Shown here: positions 34,400 through 46,829 of the stretch, piece after piece | Layout: each line of letters begins with the position of its first letter | Position numbering within the stretch: the first letter of the stretch is position 1 | Source of the DNA: Anaspis maculata | Taxonomy: Eukaryota; Arthropoda; Insecta; Coleoptera; Scraptiidae | Reading direction: 5' to 3' | NCBI GenBank assembly: GCA_949128115.1 | Contig: OX421964.1 | Span: forward strand, 18,500,892-18,564,891 | DNA length: 64,000 nt | Position numbers and translations under genes: made by a program | Notes under the pieces: generated by a model | The model's database searches: none | What the model was told of the DNA's origin: nothing | Seen by the model: the letters and a program-made list of their open reading frames with translations, nothing else

Positions 34400-35136
34400 G
34401 CCATATTATGAAAATATGCTTGAAATGATCCAAAATGAATACAAAAATCAACAGTGTTGGAGAAGAGACGAGAAGGGCATAAATGTGTAATCAAAACAAG
34501 CAAAATACGCACTCACAAGAGGAACATAACTAAATCACGTCGTGTGACCAACAGTTCGGCAGCCTTTTTCTGCTATCAGCTGGTTCACATCTACCTGGTG
34601 CGTCTTGCGGCGTGCTCGATATTCAAAACATAAAAACCCACATTCCCCCCGGTGTCATAGGTTTCGTAAAGCAGTAAAAATAGCTGATGACGAGGTGCCT
34701 TTCAATGAACAAAAATTCATATATCGAGCCAGTTTGGAATCCAGAAGACGACGTGAAAAAACCATTTTATATAGGGTCGATTTGCCACAGAACGCCCCTT
34801 GAAGAAGCGACTGGGAGAGGACAGAAGATGATGACGAAGGTTCTCCAACAAAACCAAGACAAGTTTATATAACTTATATGGTGACTGTGCCTACATTCAC
34901 GGAAGACACTTTTCACCTTCGAGAAGCACTTAACTTCGTCCTCCGAGTGGAGTTGTTTGTCATGAAACAGAAGATTTTTCAGCAATAAATGGCTCACAAA
35001 GGTTGACAAACATTCTTTCCCTTTCTTGAACAATCCTGGTTTACGTGACTGACAAAAAAACAAATTTCTATCCACAGCGTTCAACAATCTTGGTTTCTTG
35101 TCCCTCCATGCACAATCCTGGTCACGGCACCACTTC
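34400..35136 (-). mobile_element. Leader of a deleted minus-strand LTR element
   Basis: On - it starts at a primer-binding site (TGGTGCCGTGACCAGG, complement of 35111-35132) beside the LTR edge TGTAATAATACAC (35137 on +). It shares the site region with 10356-10385. Internal frames have no recognised motif. Confidence 0.55.
35117..35132 (-). other. Primer-binding site
   Basis: TGGTGCCGTGACCAGG on -, starting with TGG as complements of tRNA 3'-CCA ends do, four bases from the LTR end. The tRNA is not assigned. Confidence 0.6.
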
Positions 35137-35430
35137 TGTAATAATACACAACTGATACAAACAAAATCGGCTCATCCGATCTGGTGTGGAGGTCAAGTGT
35201 TACTCGAGCAGTGGAATAACAGGGAGTGAATTGTTCACAGTGCTACATTGTAACAAAGGGTTTCGAAAGATAACTGTGGCGAAAGAGACTTCGAAACTGA
35301 CGACTTAGGTACAGGTTTTAGAGGCTTTTGATCAGTTTCTATAACATTTGCCAAAATCATGGAGGAAATGAAGGAAGCAAGTTGTATATTATTACATTGA
35401 TAATCGCATAATTCACGCTGGAAGTGTAAA
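35137..35430 (-). repeat. Probable LTR segment of the minus-strand element
   Basis: Begins TGTAATAATACACAAC next to the primer-binding site. The outer end is not defined; no second copy was found. Confidence 0.4.
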
Positions 35431-36400
35431 GAAACATGATCGAATTTGTACGCAGGTTCTATAGAAACCAAGAAAGTTTTGGCTTGGAGTTCAATAAAGA
35501 CAAGAGTTGTCAAATGAGGTGCAAAGAAGACAAGTATGTCTGTCACTCACTGAATGAAAACGGAATTAGAGTTGATGACGATAAAAGCAATACAAGATAT
35601 TCAATCTCCAAAAACACTGAAGCTATTCACTTTTTGAAATAGTCACGCTTGAATATGTCAATTCATTCTAGAATAATTTGAGAGCTACTAACTTGAGAAA
35701 TTTGATTCCGAAAAATTGGGTATACAGGTGGACAGGAACTCATGACGATTTCAGAAATTTGAAGAAAGCTTCCACCAAAGTCCAGTTTTACAGGTTCATG
35801 ATGTTAAGAAAAGAGTTTTGTCAGTGGATTTCTGAAAAAGATGGACTCGGTATGGTATTATTGCAGAAGAATCTACCGGTAGCTTGGGTGTGTCAAAGGC
35901 AATCAACGAAATGCAAAAACGATAGGTTCGAATTCAAAAGGAGACGGCCAATAGTTTTGAGTGTACTCGATTCCATCAATATCTTTATGGTCGAAAATTC
36001 ATAGTTGAAACTGATCACAGACCGCTTGTTAAATCAAAAACGAGATCGGACCGATATGTAAGGCGCCTTGAATATTTGCAAGATTTTGTTGAATACAAAC
36101 TTTGTCCTAAGATTTGCATTCTTACATGTCTTATTATTGTCATCAGATTTAAACTTGAATAAACGATATTAACAAACCACTCTTAATCAAGAACCCTTTG
36201 ATACTACTTGTGATGTTTCAATACTCCTCAATCAGATAAAGATTGACCCAAATCTCGATCACCAACTTGAACAGATGCACCACAATATGATCACTCATTC
36301 TTTTGCAAATCCTGACACCTATTGCATAATAAAACAAGACGATTAGGAAATGTTTCTCTTTTTGTTGGTAGTATAATAACCGAAGAAAATCCAAGTTCAT
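35430..36400 (+). pseudogene. Gypsy RT-thumb and RNase H remnant (element 3)
   Basis: On + the frame 35436-35642 reads an RT connection region (FGLEFNKDKSCQMRCKEDKY, ENGIRVDDDK). After a gap, 35678-36004 reads an RNase H (DGLGMVLLQKNLPVAWVCQR) and, in another frame at 35970-36045, YGRKFIVETDHRPLV. Several stops and shifts. Downstream frames to about 36400 look like a decayed continuation. Different Gypsy lineage from elements 1 and 2, judged by motif wording. Confidence 0.75.
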
Positions 36401-36419
36401 CGCAGTGACATTGACATGA

Positions 36420-37555
36420 ACTAGGTCGCAGTCCAAATTGCACTCCCAAAACACAGCCCATATAGAGGAGTTCCAATAAGGAGCCAGGTCTAATTACCGC
36501 TCTCTGACTCGAAGTATCAATCTTAGTTTTTTCAAGTTTTTCTAATTATATCCACCGTATAGCCTTGTTATAATGACTTTAAAATAAATAACCCGATATC
36601 ATCATGATTAATTAAAATTTTTTGAGATTTTCAATTATAGTTATCTAGGCACCACTCTACTACAGAAACACCTGATGTAGTACACAATATAGAATAGAAT
36701 GTATACGCCGATGCTCTATCTCTTTGATCTGTTAGCTCCGGCGCGAGATGCACGAGAGAATTTCAGATTCCATTCGGAATTTCGTCAAATTCCGCTTGAA
36801 TCGTCTTGATTTTTTCATCGGAAAGGCATCTTTAAGCGAGTACCCACACGTCCAGTCCAAATGGCGAAACGCTGTCTTCGTCGCTGATATACGCCCGACA
36901 ATAAAAGCTGGCGTGCAAAGCAAATTGTTTCGGTCTTCACCTTGAATCGGCACTCGCGGAAAAAAATTGTGCGAAATTTAAAAAATTCAAAGTGCGAGCC
37001 GGTGTCGGTGTCAATAACGAATACGGAATAACCGCAAGCCGCATGTTAGTAACGCTAATATCTTGTAGCAGGCAGCGATATAATTGAGAAATTGATAATT
37101 ATATCGGCGTTTGTGGCCAGATAATATGATGGTAATTATTTCTCTTTGTCGAGACTGGATAACCGTAAACTCAGGCAGGTAGGTAGTGCAGAGGAAATTG
37201 CGCTTGGTCATACGAGGGCGATATTTCAAATATTTTTGCTTGGCGAAATGACAGGTGAAACGCGCGCTTGCATGCGGAATAGCTTTGTTTGAGTGCGCTT
37301 CCATTTCCGTCGTGATTGCACTTTGCTGCCCGGTGAGCACTTACCTGATGCATCACTTCCATTTTCAATTTCCACATATTATAATAATAATTGTAGTATA
37401 CGGGTGTTCCACTGGTTATGTTCGGCGTCAATAGAACCATTTCTTTGAACCACGCAGAGAAAGCAGCAGAGCCGAAGTCCGCGTGTGAAATATTGCAATT
37501 CAGTTTGATTGATTCCACTGAACTTCAAATGAGCCCGACTGGAGCAATCCCGTTC
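36420..37555. other. Apparently single-copy non-coding DNA
   Basis: No coding frame supported. TAATTA-type motifs near 36546, 36608, 37081 and 37131. Confidence 0.35.
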
Positions 37556-37559
37556 AACT

Positions 37560-37720
37560 AGTATATAGAACAAGAGAAAAAACAGGATGCAAAAAAGATT
37601 AGAGCCAGAGTACAAAGAACAAGAAAACAAGACCTCGAAAACAAAATTTAAGAAGTCGACAACCAGAGTACAGGGAACAAGAAAAAGAAAAACAGCCGAG
37701 TACACGAAGCAAAAACTAAA
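37560..37720. repeat. Minisatellite locus 6 (reverse orientation)
   Basis: Cores 'ccagagta' at 37605 and 37663 (58 bp apart) plus a third partial unit. The + frame again reads EPEYKEQE-type residues. Confidence 0.7.
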
Positions 37721-37845
37721 TGCAACCACATTTTTTATATCACGAACGTGTCCCGCTGTTACAAATGTATTGATGATTTTCTTCAATTCCTAGTCAAATC
37801 AGTCCATGGGGTCACAACACCATGAAAAAATTACTACAAGACGTA

Positions 37846-37966
37846 CTGTTGCGGCCTTTTTAAAGTGGACGACAGTTGACAGATTTTTCAGGATTCTGGC
37901 CTGAACGTCGCATGACAGCAAGCCAACTCGTTGACATTGTCGTCCACTTTATTTTGGCCGCAACCG
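37846..37966. mobile_element. 121-bp TA-flanked MITE
   Basis: Inverted ends CTGTTGCGGCC/GGCCGCAACCG, continuing inward with AAAGTGGACGACA on both sides. TA duplicated at 37844-37845 and 37967-37968. Confidence 0.88.
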
Positions 37967-37969
37967 TAC

Positions 37970-40235
37970 GATGCGACCATATTATAGCGTAATAGTTATA
38001 GTTCATTTCTACCAAATTTGAATTGTTTTAGCTAAATATGAGAAACAGCTGTTTTGGTGCCGGACATTAGTAATTGAACATTCTATAAAGTTGTGTTTAT
38101 GGACATATCTGACTCTATTAAAGCGCAATGATTATGCTCTTCAGCGGAATATTCGCTATGCTACGATTTCCTCATCTTTGATGACTGTGAAAGTTTAACA
38201 ACTATGCGGATTATTAATCATTCCAATAAATCCCATTTTTTCTTTCAAGAGAGGTTCAATCTCGCATTACGTAAACACCAAGTGTCACCTTTAGCACGCC
38301 GCTCTGGTGGTGGTGGCAAAAAATATGTGCCAGTTTTTCGATGGCATGCGGCACAAGGAATCAAATCACGATCGAAACACCATTACAGTTGAGTGTATGA
38401 TTTACAAAATTTCATCATCGTTTCGGTAATGTACGGAAATATCACGGCACAGGGAGACAAACCTCAAATTACCATATAATTTTCGCTCGTGTGTAGGCAG
38501 GCATATAGGGTATCGGCATACGGCGCGCTCTCGGAAAATAACGTCTTGAACTGCAACAGTGTAGCTCTTGGCACGTTATTGAAAGAACACGCGAAATTAT
38601 GTACTACAACACCACTACAACATGCAAGGTCTTGTTCTTTATTTTTTCTTACTCACATGCGGATATCCTATTAAAATTAATGCCGATATAATTGCTTACG
38701 CGAAGTGAAGCATGAAACCGAAAGCGCGAACGCTTTTAGATATAGCGCTGTCGATTCCCAATGGCATCGTGAAAACTAAAAGTAAACCGTGCTTCAGCTT
38801 TTATATACGACATAGCAACCGATACATCAGCCAGTTTTTCTCAATCTCTCGAGTTTTTGCGTTAGATATTGCCTCCAGTTTCCAACAATTATCGCGGCGA
38901 CATCTCTATATAAGAATGTTCAGAAACCCGTCAGAGAAATGTCGTAATTCCTAGTTAGTACTTGTTCATTCATTTGTGTCGCGCTGGTAATTTTATTTGA
39001 ATTTTAATTAAACGGATCGATAGCCATCTTGCTCGCCGATGTTTTGCCTCTTCTTCGGAACCTCCAGCAGCGAGCCGCGGCAACCAACGGTTAGCGGCAT
39101 AGCAGTAGTAAGAATCGAATATAATTGCGAAAATGTCTGCCTTCATGTCTGTGAGATGTAGGCAGCAATAATTCTTCTCCGGTTAACATAAATCCAGAGC
39201 TTTGAGATTTATAGCCTCAAAATGGGCCGCATTAGTAGGGGGCTCAATTATATCGGAACAAAGTTGCATTATAGCCGCGTGCGTGTATAATACGTGGGCG
39301 TTTGTTTGATGTCAATTAAGTTTCACTCCTTATTTAGAGAGAGGTTCCTAAAACGGTCTCTGCTCCGCATAGTCGCTCTCGACCGGCGTATATATGTATA
39401 TATACGAGAAATGTGTAACATGCTTAATGCATGCCGACATGCCGTACAAACACATGTTGTCATATGCAAAGCAGCATTATAATAATTACGTTATTGTCGA
39501 TGGTTCAAACAAAATGGGCTTCCGGCCAACGGAGATTCGAGAGGAGGTTCGAAACGATGTTTTTGAGAGTTTACATTGACATAAATTAGGATCACGGGCG
39601 ACTTAAGAGAGCTGAAACATATTTTTATTGTGCTTAGCAGTAATATGTCTTCTAAAACCAGGTCTTCTTTCCATATTATTATTTATTATCGTCAGAGAGG
39701 ACACAGGTGATGCTGTATTCTTATTTGAGTTCAAAGAAGAAATACGCCAGAAGAAGCAATTTTACAATCGATTGAGGATCGAGGTCTGGTCAGTTGAATT
39801 GATCCAAATAACGAAACAATCCGACGTTGGTATTTTTGCGTTTTGCAGCTGAAATGAACAGTTGATTTAAAATATGCCTCAACCATCCTCTCTCCTCCAT
39901 ACCTCCCTCATACAAACTTTCAAAGTCGATTGAACAAAGAAACGGAACATTGCTTATTCTTATCCCTATCCGCCTATCCCCCTATCCCTATCGCCTCTTT
40001 CAGACGTCCAACCTCTAGAGCAAGAAGATGAGTCGATGCATTGTGATGTGGAAACGAAACATTCAGCTCAGAATAACTAGCGAATAGGTAGATTCGGCTG
40101 CTTGGAGTTCGAGCTCTTTGTATTTATTTAGACTGGCTTTGACCAGAGCGGTAAGTTGGAAATTAGGGCGCCCTCTTTCGGTGTAGCGTGTAGCCTTGAC
40201 TTACTGAAAAAATTTGCACGTTTTAGCATGTCGTT
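37970..40235. other. Apparently single-copy non-coding DNA
   Basis: Short frames only. One reverse copy of the dispersed ~38-bp word near 39778-39810, and a CTATCCC-rich patch near 39963-39990. Confidence 0.35.
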
Positions 40236-40239
40236 TCAA

Positions 40240-40650
40240 CGATTCACGTTGTATGCCTTCAAAACGTGTTGATCGAAATTGAATGAGTTGTCCATTATCT
40301 AACCAGAGACGTTCCCTCAATCTCCGTTTATTCAAGGATCATTTTTTGACAACAGAATAACGCTTTACTCTGTTCGTATAGTGAGCATTTCCATCAAAAT
40401 CCAAATCCAAATTTGATTCTTCAACCAAAGACGAGACCAAAGACGTTTCACAAATCATCATCAAGGAAACTCAAGTTCCGTTTATTCTACGATTATTTTG
40501 TGACAGTAATATAATGCTTTGTATGTCTTGAGAACGTTGTCTTCAAAATTGAAATAAAACGTTGATTTTCTAACCAGAGACGCTTTTAAAATCATTGTGA
40601 CGCTAATTTAAACTTTCTCAAGCAACGTTCGATCATTACCTAGTTTCTAG
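40240..40650. repeat. Diverged duplicated segment
   Basis: Shared blocks 'ttgtatg.cttcaaaacg', 'aaattgaa..a', 'tctaaccagagacg', 'tccgtttattc' and 'gacaa.a.taa.gcttt' occur twice, in overlapping order. Old tandem duplication, no coding content. Confidence 0.5.
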
Positions 40651-40864
40651 TTCAACTTGGAAAAAACGTTAGAATACAAACGTCAGATGTTTATACAACG
40701 ATAAACACGTTTTTGAACGTTTATTTGACGTACGCTTGCCAACTGGGATTAGTTTCAGTATTCATCCTTAAATCTCTTCTTTTACTTGAAAGAGCAGTTT
40801 CATGTGACCCTTTTTACGGTCGAGATTGCGAAACCTTGCGGGCGGACAGTAGTAAAGCTAGGAA

Positions 40865-41954
40865 GATTCTGGCGCATACAGGAAGTTGCATTTCGGACAC
40901 CTACAGTAGCGACATCTTTGAGCACTGACAGAAACTTGGCTTGCCGACATCTACAGTAGCGCCATCTTCTTGCAAAGAGAGGAATCTGCATCACCAAGAT
41001 TTATAGTAACGTCAGCTTTTAGCACAGACCCAAACCTGTAATACCAATAATCCAACATCTGCAGTAGCGACATCTTTCAGCACAAACAACAGCCTGCATT
41101 ACCGACATCTACAGTACCGGCAAAGTTGTTATTAATTATTGTGTATGCGCAATGAGTCATTGCGTTGATAATTCCCAAAAGCTACCAGCTATTGTGTATG
41201 TACTCGTCAATAATCATTGTGTTCCAAATTTGATGAGGTTATGATCGTATGTTCTAGAAGATTCGAAAATAAACATAACCTTAGAGTTAACGGTCACGTA
41301 CGTTAGCTACCTGCGCCCCTCTGCTGTAAATTATGGGAATTCTGGAACACCTTGAGTATTCTCTATGACGTAATATTTTCAAGGTCATGTTATTCATCAA
41401 CTTTCGTTTATCTCCAGTGATATTTGATAATGTTGTTGACATTCCCTATCAGTGAAACAACAGATCACGTCATAGGCGGCTTTCTTTGTGCGCCAGCGCC
41501 TCCATAATTTACATCAGAGAAAGGGCGCAGGGAGCCAGCTAACGGGAGAATAAACTTTGAGGTTATGTCAGGATGTTCGAGAACACCTATGATTCAAAAG
41601 CGCTCAAACTTGTGAACTTTGTAGTTATGTTCATTTTCAAATGTTCTCGAACATTCGGACATGACCTCCCGACTAACCTCTCTTCACAAGTGTACCACTT
41701 GGAATTATGGGTGTTCCAGAACATTTGAGCATAACCTTATTAAACTTGAAACACAAAGATCCATCACATACACAATAGCTCAAATAGCTGGTAAACAACT
41801 CCCGGAAATTATCAACACAATGACTCATTGCACATACACGATAGTCAACAATTTTGTCGGTACTGTAGATGTCGGTAATGGAGGTTCGTGTCTGTGCAGA
41901 AAGATGGCGTTACTGTAGCCGTCTTTATTGCAGATTCCTGTATGCGCCAGAATC
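40865..41954. mobile_element. 1.1-kb inverted-repeat element with internal tandem words
   Basis: Ends GATTCTGGCGCATACAGGAA and its inverse. Arms pair through a set of 'gacatctacagtagcgacat' words (several tandem variants at 40900-41115, fewer on the right arm) and onward to GTTAGCT..CTGCGCCC blocks, meeting around 41390-41480. Confidence 0.85.
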
Positions 41955-42149
41955 AAAACAAGGTGCAGCTTAAGCATTGGTTATAAGATCATAAGTTAGT
42001 GATCGAGATCTGGTCAGTTGAAGGTCATTGACTAAATTTATAGGAAGGAATATCAAGATTGTTGCACTTGATAGCTGGAAGCAACCAGATGCCTGGGTGT
42101 GCAGTTACTTTTTGTATACTTTACTATCAGGTATAATTTTAATTACGTT

Positions 42150-43910
42150 ACGACAGGGAGTGATTGAAAATAATGACCAAATGTGACTCAAGACAAATTC
42201 CATAAAGGCCACAGGCAGCGACTCAATCATAACCGCCGAAGGCGACAAAAACTCAATTTTAAGAACTCAATGCGACTCTTCGGTAAGTTGAAGACAGAGG
42301 AACTGTACTAAGGGATTGGAAGCAATGGCCAAATGCTACTCAAGACAGATTTTCAAGAGCTTATTAAAGTAGCGACTCAAATATAACCGTCGAAGGCAAC
42401 TCAGGATAGAAATTCAATTTTGAGGACTCAAAGACAACAGTCCACTCGAGACAGAAATTCAATTCGGAGGACTCAGAAAAAGTCGCCGAATGTGACTCCT
42501 CAGCAACTTGAGGACAAGAACTCTATACAAGAACTCTCGTTAGCGATTCTGGACAGGGAACTTTTTCGAGAACTCAAAGGCGGCTTATGAAGAAAGTCGT
42601 CGAAAGCGACTCGGGAAGGAATCGAAGGCGACTCAGGACAAAAATTCAACTTTGAGGACTGAAAAAGAGTCGCCTAGGCGACTCTTCGGTAACTTAAATA
42701 CAGAATCTACACTAACCGTCAGTTCCAGAAAAAAGATGATCAGCGATCAAGGCTGATTGCAGATTAACTGAACTTTTTTCTACTAAATGCTAGGCGATTA
42801 ACCACAAAAAATGCCTGAAATCATTGACTGAAAAACCAGCATTTCCATCGATCAGTAAGCTACAAATTGACAAACAAAAATCGCGAGTCAACTGATCTCG
42901 AATCAACTTTTTTGTGGAACCCAGGGTTGGAAATCGAAAACATGGCCAGATTCAGCTCAAAGCAGATTTTTTCGAAGCCTCAGAGCAGCGACTCGCAGGT
43001 AACCGTCGAAAGCGGCTCAGGTCTAAAATTCAATTTTGAGGACTCAAAGGGACGACTCTTCGGATACTTGGAAACAGAAACTGTCTTTCTAGTACTGAGG
43101 GAGTTTCTAGTCTTCGAAGTACTGAGGAATTGAGAACAATGGCCAAATGCGACTTCGAAGGCTGATTTTTTTTATGTCAAAGCAGTGACTCAATGAAAAC
43201 TGTCGAAGGCGACTTACGAGAAAAATTCAAATTTTGAGGATTCAAAGATAACCGTCGAGGTGACTCAGGACAGAAATTCAATTTCGAGCGCTCAGAAAAA
43301 GTCGCAAAGGGCTACATTTTGATGGCTTCAAGGCACAATCTTTGATACTGAGGGATCAAAAATAATCTCTGAATATGACTCGAGACAGATTTTTTTGAGG
43401 ACTCAAAATAGCGACCACCGAAAGGGGAAGGCGAACCAGAAGGGAAATTCATTTGTGAGGAATCAAAAACAACCGTCAGCAGAGATGACTTGGTACAGAA
43501 AATCAATTTTGAGTACTTCAAGAGACGACTCTTCGGTGACTTTAAGACAGGAACTATAAGCATGAGGGATTGGAAACAGTGGCAAAATCCGATCTAAGAC
43601 AGATTTTTTTAGGTGTCAAAGCAGCGACTCAGGACAAAGATTCAATTTTGAGGATTCAAAGAAAGTCGCCGAAGGCGGCTCTTCGGCGTTTTTGAGATAA
43701 GAACTCTAGATATTTTGAGAGCCCAAAGATCATCGCTGGCAAGGACTCAAATCAAAGATAGCCGCTGAAAGCGACTCAGGACAGAAATTTAATTCTGATG
43801 AGTCAAAGAGAGTCGCACTCTTCGACGATTTGAAGACAGGAACTTTGATACTGAGGGCTCAAAGATAGTCGCCTAATGTAACTCAGAACTGATCTTTTGA
43901 GGGCCCAACA
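42150..43910. repeat. Satellite-like array, unit about 200-230 bp
   Basis: Repeated blocks in order: 'attg.aaacaatggccaaatg.gact', 'gacagatttttt', 'agcagcgactca', 'aaccgtcgaaggcgactcagg', 'gacagaaattcaattttgaggactcaaag', 'gtcgccgaa..gcgactcttcggtaacttgaagacagg'. Roughly seven diverged units with internal duplications. Interrupted by a MITE at 42715-42927. GACTC/GAGTC pentamers dominate. Confidence 0.88.
42715..42927 (+). mobile_element. MITE copy 1 inside the satellite array
   Basis: 213 bp with inverted ends based on ACCGTCAGTTCCACAAAAAA (left) and ACCCTGGGTTCCACAAAAAA (right, reversed). A second, opposite copy lies at 47254-47491, sharing 'gcgattaaccacaaaaaatgcctga' in parts. Confidence 0.8.
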
Positions 43911-44023
43911 GCTTACACCTGATTTTGGATACACAGTTCGCAGATTATGGAAATAGATTTCATTTTAAAAGAGGAAATGTATTAACGCTGTTTTTTTTCT
44001 GCTTTATAAGCTGGAAGAAACTG

Positions 44024-44150
44024 GCATGTTCTGTCGTCATCCAGAGGGATGCTGCAAGGCTGCGAATGGCATTATCTAAATATAGCACCAAAGTCTTTCA
44101 GATGCCACCAATGTAGCTTCCAGCGTCCCTATGGATGACTACAGAACATT
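44024..44150. repeat. Small inverted-repeat element
   Basis: ATGTTCTGTCGTCATCCAGA on the left pairs with the reverse of the 44113-44150 segment. 127 bp, symmetric, with no coding content. MITE-like. Confidence 0.6.
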
Positions 44151-44159
44151 TCGAATTTT

Positions 44160-46185
44160 TTTGTGCACGTCACCTTAAAAAACAATATAGAATCTTGGAG
44201 ATTTCGACAGGCGACGAACGACGAACCTCATCGTAAAAGGTGGATGCGCCGCTTTGAGTGAGAGTGAGACTACTTACTCTTACTCTCCTTCTTTATCAGT
44301 CACTATTAAGGCAATTTCAGTATTTTTCAATCAAAATACCCAAATCAGAGATCCAGGGGTCAGCTTGACGAACCGGTATTTGCGATTTTAAAATCTCCAG
44401 AGCAAAACCGCAACAGGAACAAGGAAGTCCATCGGAATCGTTCTCCGACGTTGCTTCAGTGTTGCTCTTCCGTTTTTTTTTTTCGTCTCTTCCGCGCACC
44501 GTCGCAACCGACAAACGTCGAAGGTCAGATGGTATTAAACCGATAACTCGAAACCAATTTCGTTCCACGTGTTTCGCTCGCTGTTTTTGTTGTTTCGTTT
44601 TGTTGGCGCGTCTTGTAAGGAAATGCCAGGCGCTGTATCAAGAAGTCATCTCGGCGCTGTGTGCCCATGCCATCGCCTAGCGCTATTATGTACCTATACC
44701 TATAGTTATATTATTCTGTTTTTGTTTTTTATTTGGGACACTCGGGCCGGTTTAAAACATGCAGAAATATCGGTTACGCCCATCACGATTTTGCTCTCGC
44801 CAGAGACATTTTTAGCGACGACAGGTTGGTTGAGGAGAGCACGATCTCAATTTTTGCTCCTTCGAATCCATTAGTGCTGAGGGATTGAATGTATAGGTAT
44901 ATATACGACCGCAAAGCTTTGGGCGGTGCATGGAAGTTGTCTTGTGTGTACGAAGAAAGAGAAAAGATCAATTTTCCTCACGACTGATCTCGATTTCGTA
45001 ATTTAATGGCATTGCATGTTCGCTTGCTTCAGTTTCAGAGGAATCAAAGATTCGACTTTTGTGTTTGCGTATGGTTTTTTAGTTGCGCGGCGCGCTAGAA
45101 GGATAATAAAGCCATAAATGTGTAGTGTGTGGAGGTTATATAAAAGAAAATGGCCTGGCATTTTTATTACCTTTAAATAATTTCATATAATTGCAGCTTT
45201 CTAGTGTAGTTAACTCGAACATTTTTATTATCGATCGCCGGAGAAGCACACACATAGAGACACGTGATATATTTTCCCATTAGAAGAGATTTCTACCGGA
45301 CATCATCATCATCATCATCTTCTCGCCTAGCCTAGTATGTATGCACCAAAGATGCGAGTTTATGGAATGAGACGGCTTTTCAGACTGCTACTGCCTACCT
45401 AACCGAACGAAAATTAATTCCAACAACAGCATCGATTGTGGTAATTGCACCATTCAAGTCCACTTTATCCGATGATTTTAATTTAAATCCAATTACTGGT
45501 CAAGAGAGGAATTAGCATATAATGAGTGGGCATGGGCATTGGGCGCATGGGCAGGTTCTTGTGTGCAGAGCTCCGAGCTGCACTAGAAGCCCAGAGTGGT
45601 ATAGTCGTCCAAAGAAGTTGAAATTTCCATTATGTGCGCTCGTTACGTCAGCGTTCCTGTTCTAAATGCATCAGGTGCAAACGGCTTCTGTGTTGCGTAA
45701 GGAATGAACGTTAGAGGAGAATACCAACAGATACAGGTGTAAGATGTCAATAAAGTTTGCTCCAGTTACTGCATTTAGTATTGACTTGCGATGTCGAGAG
45801 AGCACCGAGACTTTACGGGCTCGGCTTCAAAGACCATTCAAGAAGACGAGTCACGTTTTTCTTTTCAGTCCGCGCGGTAACTAGTCCTGAAAGCAAAACA
45901 AATACACGTCTCTTGGGTTTTTTCGTGATGATGGTGTTCTCTTCTGCTGCCGGTGGTGGCGGGTGGGCATTGTGGCAGGACCGAGAGATGAATTGGAAAC
46001 AATCAAGGTTTTCAATTAAGCCGGAACACAATGCCGACCGGTGGGTGGGTGCTTTCTAAGTACGGGTACTGTTTATTAACCGAGACAATCTTTGAACTCT
46101 TTGAGGCCAAATACGGAGGCTAATGTGGTGTAGATTGAGCAGCGCTGGCAACGCCGGCATATTAAAGACGCTAGGTATTATATTG
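44160..46185. other. Apparently single-copy non-coding DNA
   Basis: No credible gene. Contains an ATC-trinucleotide run (45303-45320) and TAATTA-like sites near 45200-45490. Confidence 0.35.
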
Positions 46186-46259
46186 TAATTTCGAAATATA
46201 TAATTACGAATTTCCCTCGGGTACATACTTCATTATCCACAAAAAAATGTATCGCGCAC

Positions 46260-46676
46260 TTGAGTATCGCTCTCTTGACTTTGCAGATTTTGGCTCCCTT
46301 CATTGATGGGAACTCATCAACTCTGCCTACCTCGGTCCCGAACCGCTTCTTATCTCCGCTCTCGCATACCAGAATATTCCACACCTTCGGGAAATACCTC
46401 GAAGGCTCTGTCGCTTCTTGGCATATTCCAACAACTGCTGCCATAGCTAACTTCATAGAAAAATCCAGTGAATTTAGGAATATTCTGGCAAGTTTTCGAT
46501 ACCCAGCTCCTCCGCCAATTATGCAGGTGCCTCATCCTTACGTCGGAGTCCCCACTGAATTTGTCAACAGCATGCAGATCAATAATTATAATCTGAGATC
46601 AACGACAGGTCTCACTAGAGCAATAACCGGTCACCACTACCCTGGAGCTTCCCTACCCCGTCAAGGGTTATCATAG
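46260..46676 (+). pseudogene. 138-codon ORF related to the dispersed A/B element
   Basis: The second half (from about 46430) is homologous at DNA level to the heads of elements A and B: 'gaatattc.g.caag', 'gctcctccgccaatt.t.caggtgc', 'atccttacgtc'. Here the frame is open and reads NFIEKSSEFRNILASF, PAPPPIMQVPHPYVGVP and GHHYPGASLPRQGLS before the stop. A and B have stops in this frame. It therefore looks like the best-preserved coding copy of an unknown repetitive protein. A primer-binding site follows at 46810. Confidence 0.4.
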
Positions 46677-46809
46677 CTACCATGAATACACCCTGTATCA
46701 GTACAGTAGATCACTCAGCAATAGCGTAACATGTGGGTCCTCCAAACCGACTTAATATAGAACATCATTTTTCAAGATTACATTCAAAATCTGAATACTT
46801 ATAACAACT

Positions 46810-46829
46810 TGGTGGTAGCGGTGGGATCC
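46810..46829 (+). other. tRNA-Leu-type primer-binding site 1
   Basis: TGGTGGTAGCGGTGGGATCC, one mismatch within the first 18 bases to the complement of a tRNA-Leu 3' end. Marks the start of a retroelement leader on +. Confidence 0.6.

Noticed and set aside
45757..46059. 100-codon ORF
   Set aside because: Composition and antisense frames suggest non-coding DNA; no domain seen.
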